Shown: positions 29,151 to 42,439 of the stretch, piece by piece
Layout: every line of letters starts with the position of its first letter
Numbering within the stretch: the first letter of the stretch is position 1
Origin: Nyssa sinensis
Lineage: Eukaryota; Streptophyta; Magnoliopsida; Cornales; Nyssaceae
NCBI GenBank assembly: GCA_008638375.1
Contig: CM018052.1
Coordinates: 19,265,571 to 19,329,570, forward strand
Direction: 5' to 3'
DNA length: 64,000 bases
Translations under genes and position numbers: made by a program
The notes under the pieces: model-generated
Told to the model about the DNA's origin: nothing
Databases searched by the model: none
What the model saw: the letters and a program-made list of their open reading frames with translations, nothing else

Positions 29151-31149
29151 TGTCACCACCCAAACCCCACCCTATGTGGTTTAGGGGTTTGTGATCGGGT
29201 CTACGGCCTGTGGGCCATTCCCCGCCAAAAGGATTTGAAATACTGAATAAAGTTATTAACTGAACATATTATAATCGTTAGTAAGTTTGGTAGTATCATC
29301 AGGTTATCATTTATATATGCTAAAAAGAATAAAAGTGTTTATAATTACAGATCCTTAAAAACATAAAACTGAGAGGACCGTGGTGACATGGGAGACATTA
29401 AGACTTTCCAGTATTCATTTTAGTATAAAACTCGCAAAAGCTACCAGTGGCTCGTAGGCGTCTAGACCTCCTGAGCACCTGAAGGTCCTTCTAAATCTTG
29501 TTGTCCTGAAAAAAAGTAAATAAAACTAGAGTGAGCTAACAAAGCTCAGTAAGTAAAGTCTCTTCCTCTATTATCGGTCAAGATCAGTCCAAGGATATAG
29601 GTAATGAGCAAGTACCAATAAAATGTGATATATCAACGTATGTGAGAACATGAGACATGATAAAAGTCACAATAGCCAGTCACCAATGTATAAATCGATA
29701 TAAATGATCCTCAAGTCCTATAGGCATATCCCAAGATGAGTACACAAAAACAACAAAGAATAGCCAAATAATATGCTGCCGAAAATAGAAAACATTTATA
29801 CAGGCATGTCATCATATCAAATAGTACAAAAATGAGTATTCCAAGGAAAAGCTTGCAAATATATCAAGGATCCAAGGAATACAATATCAACGGTGCTCAA
29901 AGATATACAACATATCAAAAATCAAGAGTGTGTCATGTAAGAGATAAAAAGAAACTATTTGTTAGATGCTATCTGTCAGGGCCCAACATACCCTTTCATG
30001 TTTATAGCACAACACTATCAACTTTTTGTGTCCTCTAGGACTCAAGTTGTACGTCATGCCTTGCATGACTATGTGTCGATCGTGCATGGTGACACTCACA
30101 TCCACGTGTAGATCAATCGTGCGATGTGACACTCACAACCACATATAGACTGTCAGCATCTTGTCCCTAAGGACTGAAGTGTGTAACAGCTCAAGTACTA
30201 CCATAGATAAAATCAGGTCATGCACAGATAATTTCACAAGTTTGCGGAGTAATACTTTTCTTATCAACATGTGACATGTACTATTCAATATTCAAGCATC
30301 AAGGAAAATACGTATAAATCATATCAGGATATTGACATACAATAACTCATCAAGTCCACAAGATATAACAATATTAATTGTGGAGATCGAGACATCAGAT
30401 AATCGAGTGCAAGGTGGCAGCATGAAGAAATAATTGTGACATGGCTAAGGAAGGACCACATAACAAAGTTCGGGTTTACTTACTTTTAAAAATGATTTCT
30501 TTTTCTTTCCTTGAGAAGTGTCACGTCTCTTTTTCTTTTTCTTTCGATGTTCCTTGGTTAAGCCTTAGCTCGCAGTAATTCCCCTTTGCTTTTCTCTATT
30601 CCTCAACCTCAGAAGCTTTCTCTCCCTCTATCTCTTTCTCAGTTTATTTTTTGAGCAGTCGAAAGTTGTGGTTGTGTGTGAGTATATACGTATATATATC
30701 AGCTCCCTCTTCCCCTTTTTCTCCTTGCATGTACAGATTTCTATATATATAGATATATAGAAACTTTTGTCTCATCTTTTGGTTGCCTAGAAGCTTCATT
30801 AAGCTTCTTGCTTGATCCCCACGTTGCTATGTTTTTTTTAGCCTCCCAGTAGCTTCCTTAGAAGCTTCCTACTTCATTATTTATATACATATAAATATAT
30901 CTTTATATATATATAATATATATAGGTAAATATTTCATTATATATATATATTATTTGTTCCTTTAGTGGTGATACTCATGTACCGTATATATACACATTA
31001 CATATTTTATAATTTCCGTAGTTTGCTAATTCGAGTTTTTTTTTTTTTATAATGTTAAAGTGAAGTTAAAATGACTAATTTAATACATTAAATTTAAAAA
31101 AGAACATTATTCCATTAATGAACCGGTAAGCTAAGTTTGAGGTGTTATA
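29151..31149. mobile_element. 2.0-kb solo LTR
   Basis: Starts TGTCACCACCCAAACCCCAC and ends TTTGAGGTGTTATA. Its start resembles the start of the 5.1-kb LTR at 12806. It interrupts a repeat phrase (CTACCTTCTAGCAA...) that is present intact at 31243-31262. The flanks ATCGA (29146-29150) and ACCGG (31150-31154) would be a diverged 5-bp duplication. No gag or pol reading is seen. TATA-rich DNA lies at about 30685-30950. Confidence 0.55.
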
Positions 31150-32917
31150 ACCGGGGACCTCGATCTTCAATGGGCAGACACTTTACAAGCCTCTACCTTC
31201 TAGCAACCAAGGAACTCGATCTTCGATGGTTAAACACTTTACAAGCCTCTACCTTCTAGCAACCGGATCTGATACTAGAAATGTAATGCCTCAAGTCCAC
31301 TGTCCCAACAACCTAAAAAAACCTACAACATTATAGCTCAAAAGTTTATGCCCAAGTTGTTAGTAACATGACTTGTGGTGTCTTATATACCAATCATGCT
31401 ATTTCGACCCAACTGATGTGGGATAGGAGTATCACACTAAAGGTGAGATGATGTTTGAGTAGGAAAACACCACTTTTTCTTTACCCATCTACCTCTCTTA
31501 CTTATTCTCTCTCTCTCTCTCTCTCTCTTATCGATTGCCCATCTCACTCGCTCTCTCTCTCTCTCTCTCATCATATCTCTTTTGTTCTCTTTCTCATGGT
31601 CTCTTTCACCGTCTCTTTCTAGTAAGATTTCCCCTCTTCTGTTAACTATGTCAACTGAGCAAATAAATAATCCCTGAACATTGAATTTTTTAAAGATATG
31701 TAAAGAGCATCTGTACTATTTTTTTACTGCCAACCATTACAAAGCTTCAATAATATGAGCTCGTTTGGATAAGCAGTGAAAAAATATGATTTGAAAAAAG
31801 TATGGTTTAAAAAAGTGCAGTTTCAGTTAAGTTTTGGGTGTTTAAATGAATGTATTTGAAATGGGCTTAAATGATATATCGTGTTTGGATGAGCTGTTAA
31901 AAGTTTTGATTGTATTATATAGATAGAAAACAGGCGTTTTCGAAATGAGAGTTTAGGAAAAATGCTTCACTGACATTTTTCAGAAATAGGCGTTTATACT
32001 TGGAAATACCCAAATAGACATTTTGAAAATGTCAAAACAAACATTTAAATATATAAAAAAAAAAAAAAAACCGATTTGAACTCCAAATCACCCATTTCGA
32101 AAACACTTTCGCCCAACCAAACATGCCTAAATTCCTCATCTCTAATGACATTAGCTTTACAAATGATCTTCTAAATATATCACTAAAAAGAACTTGAGAA
32201 CACAAATGTGAAAAAATAAATAAAAGAGGGGAAAAATAGAAAACAAGATAAGCATGCAAAAGCTATAAAAAAATTACATAACCCAAAACATTGAAACAAA
32301 TTGACCATTAGAATTTAATTAAAAAAGATTGACGTGACTCGTCGAAGAGGACGTTGCAAGAACCCTAGAAATTCTCCGATTAAAATGGAGCCTGTGTAAA
32401 ACCAATAATAAATTTTCTAGAGAAACAATTAAGTTTCCCTACACTAAAATAGTTAAATTTAACTATTTTTCTGGATAAAATTTCACTATTTTGTTGCAAT
32501 TTTTTTCTTCAAAATTTTATATGCAATATGGATATTGTTTAATAGATCTCGATTTTTGAATTTCAAATATATAAATTTTATTAAAAATGAATTTATAATT
32601 TGTAAGCTATTGGATTTTGAAATCTAAATTTTTTTTAAAACAGTAGCACAATTCACGGCCATCAGTTCTGAAGAAGAATATAGAGGGGTATTTAAGTCAA
32701 AAACTAATTGAGAGACTTTTGAAGTTAAAGTGTTTGATGTTGGATTCGTTTTTAATTTTTAACTTATTCATGGATCTATGGTCGAAAATTCCTTAATTAA
32801 ATGTCCTCATTTTATTCTCAAGACATTGAATTTAAAAAAGGAAGTATTTCCTATTTGGGTTTAATAAAAATACTTATAAAATTAATTTATAAAGGATAAA
32901 AAGTCTATTATCCATTT
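31150..32917. other. Repeat remnant and intergenic DNA, no gene seen
   Basis: 31150-31440 continues the repeat interrupted by the solo LTR and includes CAACTGATGTGGGATAGG. (CT)n runs lie at 31507-31528 and 31551-31570. 31755-32135 is flanked by GAGCTCGTTTGGATAAGC and CGCCCAACCAAACATGCC, a weak inverted pair typical of decayed MITEs, with a poly(A) run near 32055. Nothing else is recognised. Confidence 0.4.
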
Positions 32918-35900
32918 TGTTGGACATTGGGTCTTGTGGACCTCAGTTAATTTGGCATCCACAAGATTTGTGCAATCGTGATAATTATGATAAGAGTTTA
33001 TATGTGGTTAAAACTCTTAGCCGTTCTGTTTAGTTTGACCGATTTAGATATTATCACGTAAGTCTTGCGGTATCCTATTAGCTGTGGTCGTGGGATATAA
33101 ACAAATACACATTGGTTAATTGTAATAAATTCATCCATGTGTAGTCTCCCAAATGATCACGCAAAGTTTTAAGTAACGCTCTCATTGAGATTCTTCTTGG
33201 GTAACCATTACAGTGCCCTTAGTCTTGTATCATAAAAATATATAGGTGACTCGATATTGTAGCCATCCTATTTGACGAAGAAGATCTCTTGCAGTGTTTC
33301 AAAGATCTTTGTGGTGTTCCAAGAAAGCTTGTAATGCAAGTCGGCTCTTCCGCTTACGTGTCCGCTGCTCTTGATCTAAAGAGGTAACCGGGTTAACACC
33401 CGTTTGTTTTGTTTATTATGTATTTCTCTCATTGGTATCAGATCCATAAGCTTGTGTTCGCTAATATATGTGTTGCATGCATGTATAATAACTAATATAT
33501 GTGCTTATGCATGTATATTTATTAAAAAAGAAAATCATGCATTAAACCCACACGACTGATTTTTAAAAAATCATTATAAGAACACCTTTTAACAATCTGT
33601 CACAGTAGTTGTGTTCTTAATAAACCCAGTAGGTAACCCTTAAAAGTTCATGACGATCCACCATTAGATCTAAGAGAGATCTAAGTTTAAAGTTCTGATT
33701 TTTCAAGAAAGCACAACTTTAATACAAATCTTTGGGTTTTAATATGATTTGTAAATCCTCGGTTATTGTACACGAAATTTATATTGATATGTTTCTTGTT
33801 CCAAGAGCTTTCCAACGATATATGATACACAATTGTTCGTCGAAAAATGAGTGAGATATAAGGTCCCAAAGTTTGATAGTAGCCATAGCCAAACCTTATT
33901 TTTGGAGAAGATGAAATGCAGAGGAATGCAACCTTCACTCTCGGCGGGGCGTGTGGAAGCACGTGCATCATCTTCCAAGGCCTAATTTTTGACACCTCCA
34001 TGAAGTGGGCCTCACTCACTGAATTTGTAACTCCGTGATATATTTTTTGTAATTTTTTTGCTTTTGAAAATTAGTTTAAATTAATTTTTATTATGAAAAA
34101 GTGTCAAAAATGTGTTTAAATATTTTTTCAAAAATTCCAGAGAGCTACACTTGAGATTAAAATCACATATCAGTATTTAGTATACTGTTAGAGGTCCAAA
34201 TTATTTTTTGGTGAATTTCTTTACTTATTTTTGCTATGTTTAGGGCTTTAAAAAATAGTTTTTTATTCCAAAAATTGGTTAAAAACTTTAAACAATTTAT
34301 TTTAAATGTGAAAAATTCTTGGAAAGGCTCTAAAAATTAGGAACAATTATGTTATGTGTGGATCATATTTTTAGGGTCATGTGTGGATCATTTATGAATT
34401 AATTATCATATGAATAATTGTCTATTGCATCATTATTATTAAATATTGATCCCTATTAATTGTGAGACTTAAATATGTACTCCTATTGTGGTGAGGTGTG
34501 GTAAAGACATCCATCAAGATCCATTATATTGTTATGCATGTTGATGTATGTTGTGATTGGATGAGCTTATTTAATTGATATTCTAGTACACGTGTTGTTG
34601 TAGTGTATGGAATAATAAGGTTAATTTTGTAATAAATGAGATAATGGCGCAACATCCCCATTTATTTTATTGCCTGTTATGTTGATGAATTAAATTTTTT
34701 TTAATTCAAAATCATTGTGTGGATGAATTAATTTTGTTTTAATTCAAATTATTTTGCTCAAAATTATTTAAAAATAAACTTCTGTTTACATAAATGGGAG
34801 ATGATTATGAACGTAGCGAAATTTTTGATCTCATAGTGTAAAATAGAATAATATTTTTAATTGAATTTCTGGTAACAGAATAATATAATGAATGTATGCT
34901 TAAATGTCACCCTACGTATTATGATAGTAGTGAAATAGCCTCAATAAATGTGAATGGCAACTTGACCAACATAAATACTTAGAATGACCACATTACACAT
35001 ATAGCATATGTATAGACATTGACCAATAGAAAAAAATAGTCCAATATATTGAGACATGAAAGTCTGTCATAATTAATTAATTTGTTGAATGTGTTTTATT
35101 ATGTAGAGTAGCATATACATAAATCTCATTGAAAATTTGTTTGGATTTGTTCCATGACAAATATAAACTTACCTTGGATGAGCTGCAAATTCTCACAATA
35201 AAATACCCTGCCTCATATTTAAAATGTTTTTTAAATTATAACATGACGCTACTTATTTAAATAAAAATATTTTTCAAAATAGTGCATCATCTTGAAACAA
35301 AAGGTAGAGCGCCAAGAGGCGAACTCCTAAGCCAACCATGTCACCCAGGGTGGGCCAAACAAGGCTTTGGGGCCTATGTTTAAAGACAATGAAAAATTAC
35401 TAAGTAGGGTAAGGCTGAGAAACCTACGTCAAAAGTAGGCAAGAAAGTCAAGTGTCATAGAGGCATGCATGATAGATAATGAGATATATTATAGAATGAG
35501 CTGCTATTTAATAATAAAATGGATCATTTTGCTCGTAGTTGTACTGAGTCAAAGTTGACCATTTTATTCAAAATGGAGAAGAGATTAAGTAAAAGGCATA
35601 AAATAACACGACTTTATAATGCTTATAGTGTTTTGTATATTATGCACAAGTGGTAGCATAAGAACTAATCACCACAAAGGTGAGCTGATTAATTCTTTTG
35701 AGCAACATATGACCTTATGATAAAATAATTAGATCTTGGTGTTTGACAAGACGTTTGGTACACCTTTAATCCACTTGATTTTTATCTTTTTCTTATCTTT
35801 AAATTTCAGTCTTTGGGACTGAATTGAACTATTTATTCCTTGTGAAATAATAGTTCAATATAAATTGATTAGTTTGATCTACCCCATATTAGAAGCAACT

Positions 35901-38900
35901 TCATTATATGAGTATGATAGTGGCTTTGTCTCATTAGATTATTTGATAATTTGGGACGTATTTCTTTATGGCTTTCCACGATGTTATTTTTTAAACAATA
36001 ACATGGACACATTGAACTAGATTGAATGGCTAGATTAGCTTGAGAAGACCTGTTGGGGTTACACACAAAAATTAGTTTATCAGTGTGTAAACCCTATTTG
36101 ATTGGAAAGGCTTGTAAGAAACCTTATTTGTAAGGTAGACTAACTCCTTATCCACTAGAGTCAGTCCTAATAGTATATACGAACTCATGATGTTATGAAG
36201 ATTTGACATATAGTAGAACCTCTTGTTTTCTTACTTTGTTACTTTCACTATGGTTGCTCACCTAACTCAAGCATTACCTGCTTTGAGCATTATTATAAGA
36301 ATTAGTTGCTTTAAGCATTTGTCAAGAGGTTGAGTGTCGAAAATAAAGAATTCTGAAATTCTTTACACTAATTGTAAACGAGAGTACTTGTCTAATTAAT
36401 TCAAGAAAATTAAGTGCCCTAATAGTCAATTCCTTTAAGACCGAGAATGATGAAAAGCTCAATTTAGAGGGCTTATCACCTTTTTAGGTTTATGTGATTT
36501 GTTTATATTATTTATTATTTTTGTGAAAACTTAGCCCTAAGTTTTAAAAATGTTAGCTTTTTAAAATATTCTGTTTTAAAGGGCCATTAGCTTTTTAATT
36601 GAATACCCCAAGTTAATGAATGACTAAATTGAGTTGCGCAACGAGAAAACTTTAAACGATCTATAATTGTGCGAGTTAATAGAATTTATGGAAGTCACAC
36701 CATCTCTCGGCGAGGGTGAAAAATTGTTATCTCATTCTATAATTGTCGATGATATTTTGGATAGTGTGAGTGACTTGCTGCCTAGTGGGAGTGTACCATT
36801 AGTTAGGATTGTACTACTAGAGGAAGATTCCTAAGATCTTTAGTTGTGTAGAAGCAAATGTAAGATCTTTTCTCATCGTTTTTGTGAGATTGAAGGGATA
36901 AATTTTTACTATTGCTCCACATGTTTAAGTAAATATTGCTTCTTATGTAAAGACAAAAGTTTTCTATGCGAATAATGTATAGGTGATTGCTATGAGTGAT
37001 AAGTTGAGCTAAATTAGCAATGAATCAAACTTTAAGAATGGTTGATCTCCTTTTGTGTGGGATTGATTAACTCGTAATTATGCCCTATTTTTTTTTAAAA
37101 TGACCTATCCCAAAAGGGATATTGACTATGTAGAAAGATTTTTCCTAGTTGTGAGAATTGTCTTCATCCACCTTATTCCAATGATTGTCGCACATGTTAG
37201 ATTTTAGAAGCTTTCTAGATGGACTTAGAAATTATATTTTCTATGGAGAATTAAATGATGATTCTTCGTGAATCAAGTTTTGGCTTTCGAGGTCAATGAA
37301 CAAAGAGCGCAAAGTATACTTGCTCAAGTGTTTATTTATGACATATAGTAATCATTTATGTAATTTTGGGCTTCAAGGTTAATGAACAAAGAGCGTAAAG
37401 TCTGCTTGCTCAATTGTTCACTTGTGACCAAAAGCAATTGTCTAGTCAGTGGAACCTTAGATTTCATCGAGCAATTGGATTTACGATGATCAATAAAGCC
37501 ACAAACAATCTAAAGAAAACATTTTGATCTTTTGTGTGATTACTGACATATATGAAATTAGTTGTCACCACTTGGAGTTGGTTGTCCTATATTGAGGAGG
37601 GCATAGGAAAAAGTAGACTATGCTTGGATTTGAGTTCCATGAAGATTGCCGAGGGACTTTTCATTTTGTCTTGAGAAATTTATAAGTGATCTTGTTAGTA
37701 CGGCCCTAACCTATTAACAGATCGATGGAGGCATACTTTAGTTTTGATTATTGCAGTTGAATTAGTAGAAAAAGAGATATTTTTGTAGAATTTCCTATTT
37801 GAGCGTAATTGATATTTTGAAGTGCACTAAGATGTGTGCTCGATTATTTTTGCAACTCTTATTGATGGTCAAGTTATTAGAGCAACTTAGCGCTTTGTTC
37901 ATATGGATTATCAAATTATTTTATCAACTTAGTGCTTTGCTCATATGGATTATCAAATTATTTTATCAACTTAGTGCTTTGCTCATATGGATTATCAAAT
38001 TATTAAATTAATTTAGTGCTTTGCTCATATAAATAGTCAAATTATTAGAGCATCTTAGTACTTTGCTCATATGATTAGTCAAATTATTAGAGTAGCTTAG
38101 TGTTTTGCTTGTATAGATGGTCAAACTATAAGAGTGACTTAGTGTTTGCTTATTGAACTTTAGTTAATTGGTTTTTTTGATATCTAAGTGATGTCAAGAA
38201 TATACGGTTGGTCGTCGCAATTCAGACATCAGTTTGGTTGTGGAGATTTTAATAGCACCTTAACATAACGCCGTGTAGGCGGGATTATATGTTCACCAGC
38301 TATGATTGTATGGAAACTCTGGTACATATAAGTATTGCGTTCGTCTCAACTTTATTCCACATTATTAATAAGATTTACAAGCTTAAAGGATATAAGTGCA
38401 AGCAATGCCTTTCCCTTTTGTGGTATCTTTTGGACTTATAGTCTATAAGGATAAAATCGTGATGACTCACCACTAGGCTGGATACTTAGGCTCGTTAGTG
38501 GGCTAGTAGACCAACAACAGTGATGGGAGAAGCAAACATATTGGCATTATTTTTTACTATACACGTTTGAGATAGAGTTGCGCAAAGGGAGGTGGTCCTA
38601 AGCCCATATTTAGTGATGTTTTACATCTTGTGTTACATAGTTGGGTTTATTTTGGATTTGATATATTGGACATTGTGTGACATTATTTCATCATTATATG
38701 ATTTTTTTTTTTCATATTGCGATGATATTTTTGTGTTGTGAGCATACATGAAAGATGTCAACATGTTTAGATTAGCTCACTCACACGAGTAATCGCCTTA
38801 GTGCTTAAATAGCGAGCAAGATGAGACATTGAATTCTTGTTTGGAATGAGAATTCATCTTTATCACATGTGTCGCCTTAACAATAAGGATCAAAATGAGA

Positions 38901-39676
38901 ATCTTTTAAAGAATCGAGTATGAGGTTGACTACATACCTCATGTAACCTGAAGAAAGCTGAATGCAAACTTTCAAACAGGTGCTAGAAGAGTAACTGGGT
39001 TGGAATGTTCAGGTTAGGCGCTGAGATAGTTACGAGAGGCGTTAAGATAGCGACGGATGCTAGATAATGACTAAACTAAGATTCGTATAGCGTTTTATAC
39101 TTTTGAAAATGAGTTTGACATGCCTAATTAAGTGGGAGCTCCGCCATAACATACATTATGTACTGTATGTGTTATTGATGTGACCTTTAAAAAAGAGAGT
39201 GAACGAATGTATCCCTATTTCGTCACTATGTGAGCTCTGGAAACATTTTTGAGTTCCATTTCCTGTATGTGGAAGGTGATGCAAGGAGCTTAGTACTCAA
39301 CCTATGTGGATAAGTGAGAGATGTTGGGCATTGGTTCATGGGATATAAACAAATACGTATTGATTAAGCGTAATGAATTCATCCATGTGTAGTCTCCCAA
39401 ATGATCATGCAAGGTTTTAAATGATGCTCTCTCTAAGATTTTTCTTGGGTAACCATCATAGTGCCCTTGGTCTTGGATTGTGAAAATATTATGCGACTTA
39501 ATATTGTAGCCATCCTATTTGACGAAGAGGGTCTCTTGTAGTGTTTTAAGAATCTTCGTTGTGTTCCAAGAAAGTTCATAATACAAACCACTTCCGCTTT
39601 CGTTTACACTATTCTTGATCTAAAGAGGTATCGGGTTAACACCCGTTTGTGTTGTTTATTATGTATTTCCTTCTCA
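32918..39676 (+). mobile_element. LTR retrotransposon without recognisable coding (LARD-like or fully decayed)
   Basis: 5' LTR 32918-33431 (TGTTGGACATTGG...TTTCTCTCA). The primer site TGGTATCAGATCC (33433-33445) is near-perfect for initiator tRNA-Met. 3' LTR 39322-39676 shares long blocks, such as GGGATATAAACAAATAC and ATCGGGTTAACACCCGTTTG, but lacks about 150 bp after CATTGG. AAGTGAGAGA precedes the 3' LTR and may be the polypurine tract. The interior of about 5.9 kb gave no gag, protease, integrase, RT or RNase H motif in any frame by eye. It contains a 42-bp tandem array (37860-38160). No matching 5-bp duplication was found. The tRNA-Met primer site is common in Ty1/copia elements, but the lineage cannot be set without pol. 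Confidence 0.7.
37860..38160 (+). repeat. 42-bp tandem array inside the LTR element
   Basis: The unit CAACTTAGTGCTTTGNTCAT plus 22 more bases starts at 37883, 37925 and 37967 with almost no change. Then come three diverged copies (about 38009, 38051, 38092) and a partial one. The period is a multiple of three, so one frame reads a 14-residue hydrophobic repeat (QLSALLIWIIKLFY). I see no evidence that it is a protein. Confidence 0.85.
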
Positions 39677-39902
39677 TTCAAAAAATAAATTTTGATTTTT
39701 CTACTTAGCTTCATTTTGATTCAAGAATTAGGACTTTAGATCTTTCAATTCTAAGTTATTATAGTGCTTAATATGTTTGTCCTAGCATGATGGTTTACTT
39801 AGTCAAAATTCCTATGTCAATAGCCAAGTTAATTTTTTCTTCGTAGGAGTACTTTGGCCTATTCCAATAAATCTAAGAATCTTTTAAATGTTGTGTTCAA
39901 GT

Positions 39903-40207
39903 CAAGGGCAGAGCCAGAAAAAAATGTTGAGAGGGGCTAAAAAAAATTTGAGGAAAATTTTAGTGAAAAAATGGGCCAAAATTTTAGAGTGGGTCAAAAT
40001 TTTGGATTAAGAAATGAGAGAATTAAGATTTTAAAAAAAAAATAGGTTGAGTTGAAATTTTGGGATAGAAAATGAGAAATGATGAATAAAAAATGGGTTG
40101 AGTCCAAATTTTAAGGTTAACTAAACTGAAAAGGATCAAAATTTTACATGTAAAATATTTTTTATTAGATTTTGAGGAGTTATAACCTACCCCTAGACTT
40201 GTCCTTG
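39903..40207. mobile_element. 305-bp hAT-like MITE
   Basis: Flanked by GTTCAAGT (39895-39902) and GTTCAACT (40208-40215), a 7/8 match to an 8-bp duplication. The left end CAAGGGCAGAGCCAG and the right end (reverse complement CAAGGACAAGTCTAG) match 10/15. The body is non-coding and rich in AAAATTTT-type sequence. The GGCAGAGCCAG start is a familiar plant non-autonomous repeat end. Confidence 0.65.
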
Positions 40208-40215
40208 GTTCAACT

Positions 40216-42439
40216 TAAATTAGTGGTCTCAGAGTCTTTAGGTCTTATTGAGTCAAGTGTTCAATCAAATGAGATAACATTTACAAATGGTAACTTAAAC
40301 CCTAGCTCACCCGTTACACCCAAGATCTGCATATGCTTGCACTTCCTTTATCTTCAATCTTTAATATTGAGCTTGAGCTTAAGCTTGATCTTGATTTCTT
40401 TTGACATTTTCATTGAACAATTTTATTATGTCATGTTGTCCTTTAGGAATAGTGTCTTATTTTACATATTTCACTTAATTTAGATCATCAATAAACACAA
40501 TTAATTCTTTGCTATCAATAAAATTCTTTTTCTACCCTTAGGTAGAAACCTTGAGGCTAACAAAAAGGCCAAGACCCTTAATTTCCCATTCCAAAGTTGG
40601 AGGTGAGGTTAAAACTCAAAAAGTCCGTCTTACTCCTAAAAGAATTGTAAGAAAAATTTGGGTGAGATAAGATAAATTGAAAGGTCTTGAGAAGGAGTGT
40701 GCAAATCATACTTCACAATCTACTTCTTCCTCGGGAATAAGAAATTCATCTCTTAAAGAGCTAGGATATTTTATAGCAATTTAGGGATTTCACTTTTCAC
40801 TCTCATCTTAGAGTTTCTCTATGAATTGCTTCATTACATCTTACTACATTTCTCGCATTAAAAATCACTCTGAGAAAGATGTATTCTTTTCCATGTTCTA
40901 GATAATTCTTATGTTAACCATCTATTCAAGGTCTATAGATTTGTTTTTTCTTTTTCTTTGTGGATTTTTGATCCTTCATAGTTAGGTGCATTTCATACCT
41001 TTGTGAAGTCAATAATCCAAAATATTTTTCTCTTGTTTAAAGTGCTAATGGTAATCCTTTTTTTAAAAAAAGAGAATTGTATTAAGTGTATTTTAAGTAA
41101 TTGAGTCTTGACTTGTGAACCTTATTCTATTAATATCTTCACTTAGTCTTTTTTACTTAGGTCCACACAATCTTTCAATCTACTTGTGATTTCATTAGTG
41201 TTAGTATTGCTTATTTCTAGCATGAGATCGTCTTGTAGATAAAATGGGCTTAATGGTTTTATGTTTTCATCTCAATAAGTCCATTGCTAGAAAGATTAAC
41301 TTAGGTTGGAAAAATGAAAGGACCAAAATTAAAAGCGTAAAAAGAAAAAATGGTAAACACACAAAAAAAATTCAAGGGTAGAAGGAAAGGGCTACCCTTG
41401 AGATTGTGTGTTTTCTAGCATTGGTAAATCGTTTGAAACATTCAGTCTACTCAACTGTGTGAAAGTCGCCTTGCAAAAGGTGATTGAAGTACAAATTCAA
41501 TTTGCAAATTTTTCTTTTAAATTGTGAGGGAGTTTTGATTGGAAATGGTAAAAAATTTCTAGGTTGGTTGACTATAGTTGCTTGTTCTTATTGATGTGAA
41601 AATTATTCAACACCATAGAAAGTCAACCTTGAGACAAAGAACATTTCATGGTTGAAATTAATGCACATGTCTAGTTACTATGAATGATTGAGTGGAGAGT
41701 GAGCTTGTATATATTTTAGTGTTCTAGGATCATTTGAATGTATTGATGCTATTTAGAACACATTTACATCTCTCAAATTCCTTTAAAATGTTTTTCAAAT
41801 TCAGAATTTGACTAAAAAACATTGGGATTATTTTTATCCTTGGAAACAATTGAATTCGTCTTAGAGCTTGCAGCTAAAAATAGTGTTTTTATGAAAAACT
41901 CTAGTTTTCCTTGTTTTGTAGTTGAAATATGCACAAGATTTTCAAACAGAGCATGGCACTCCATTTTTCTGAGAGAAGAACGACTTCTGGTGTTGTTCGA
42001 ATGAAGCTCATTCGAACGAACATTTTTTAGTTCAAAACACACGAGAAACTGCGACCAGTTCTCAAAATTCATCGATTTTTCCTCATTTTCTCTCAGAATC
42101 CTCTCAAGTCTTGCGACATTTTGATCCTAGAGTTCATCATTCTTAGATTTCCTTCTAGTTAGTGTGTTCTACTTATCGAGTGCTTCATTTTCACCGTTCG
42201 TTTTACGATTCTATCCGTTCATTGTTGTTGTAAGTCCTCTAGTCCATTTCTTACTTTTCTTTGGTTTATTTGATTTTTCATTGAGACTTAGGATTAGTAT
42301 GCACTATAGTTCAGTACACTTGACATAGTACCATCTTAGGGCCATCCTACATTCTATCTTTCGATATATACTACGTGGTCATGTTGTCTAAGATGGTTCC
42401 CGTTGAGCATTGACATTTACCTTATGTCATCCACCTAAG
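40216..42439. other. No gene seen
   Basis: AT-rich DNA without recognised domains. Around 41990-42025 it has GTTCGAATGAAGC and CATTCGAACGAAC motifs, related to the cluster at 44815-45000. It may be non-coding retroelement sequence upstream of the ORF remnant at 42440. Confidence 0.4.

Noticed and set aside
33687..34019. 110-codon minus-strand frame near the 5' LTR of the LARD-like element
   Set aside because: No gag-like or other domain, on the opposite strand to the element, and interrupted by alternative frames.
37860..38160. 42-bp repeats as a CRISPR array
   Set aside because: Units are contiguous without unique spacers and the genome is a plant's; it is a simple tandem array.
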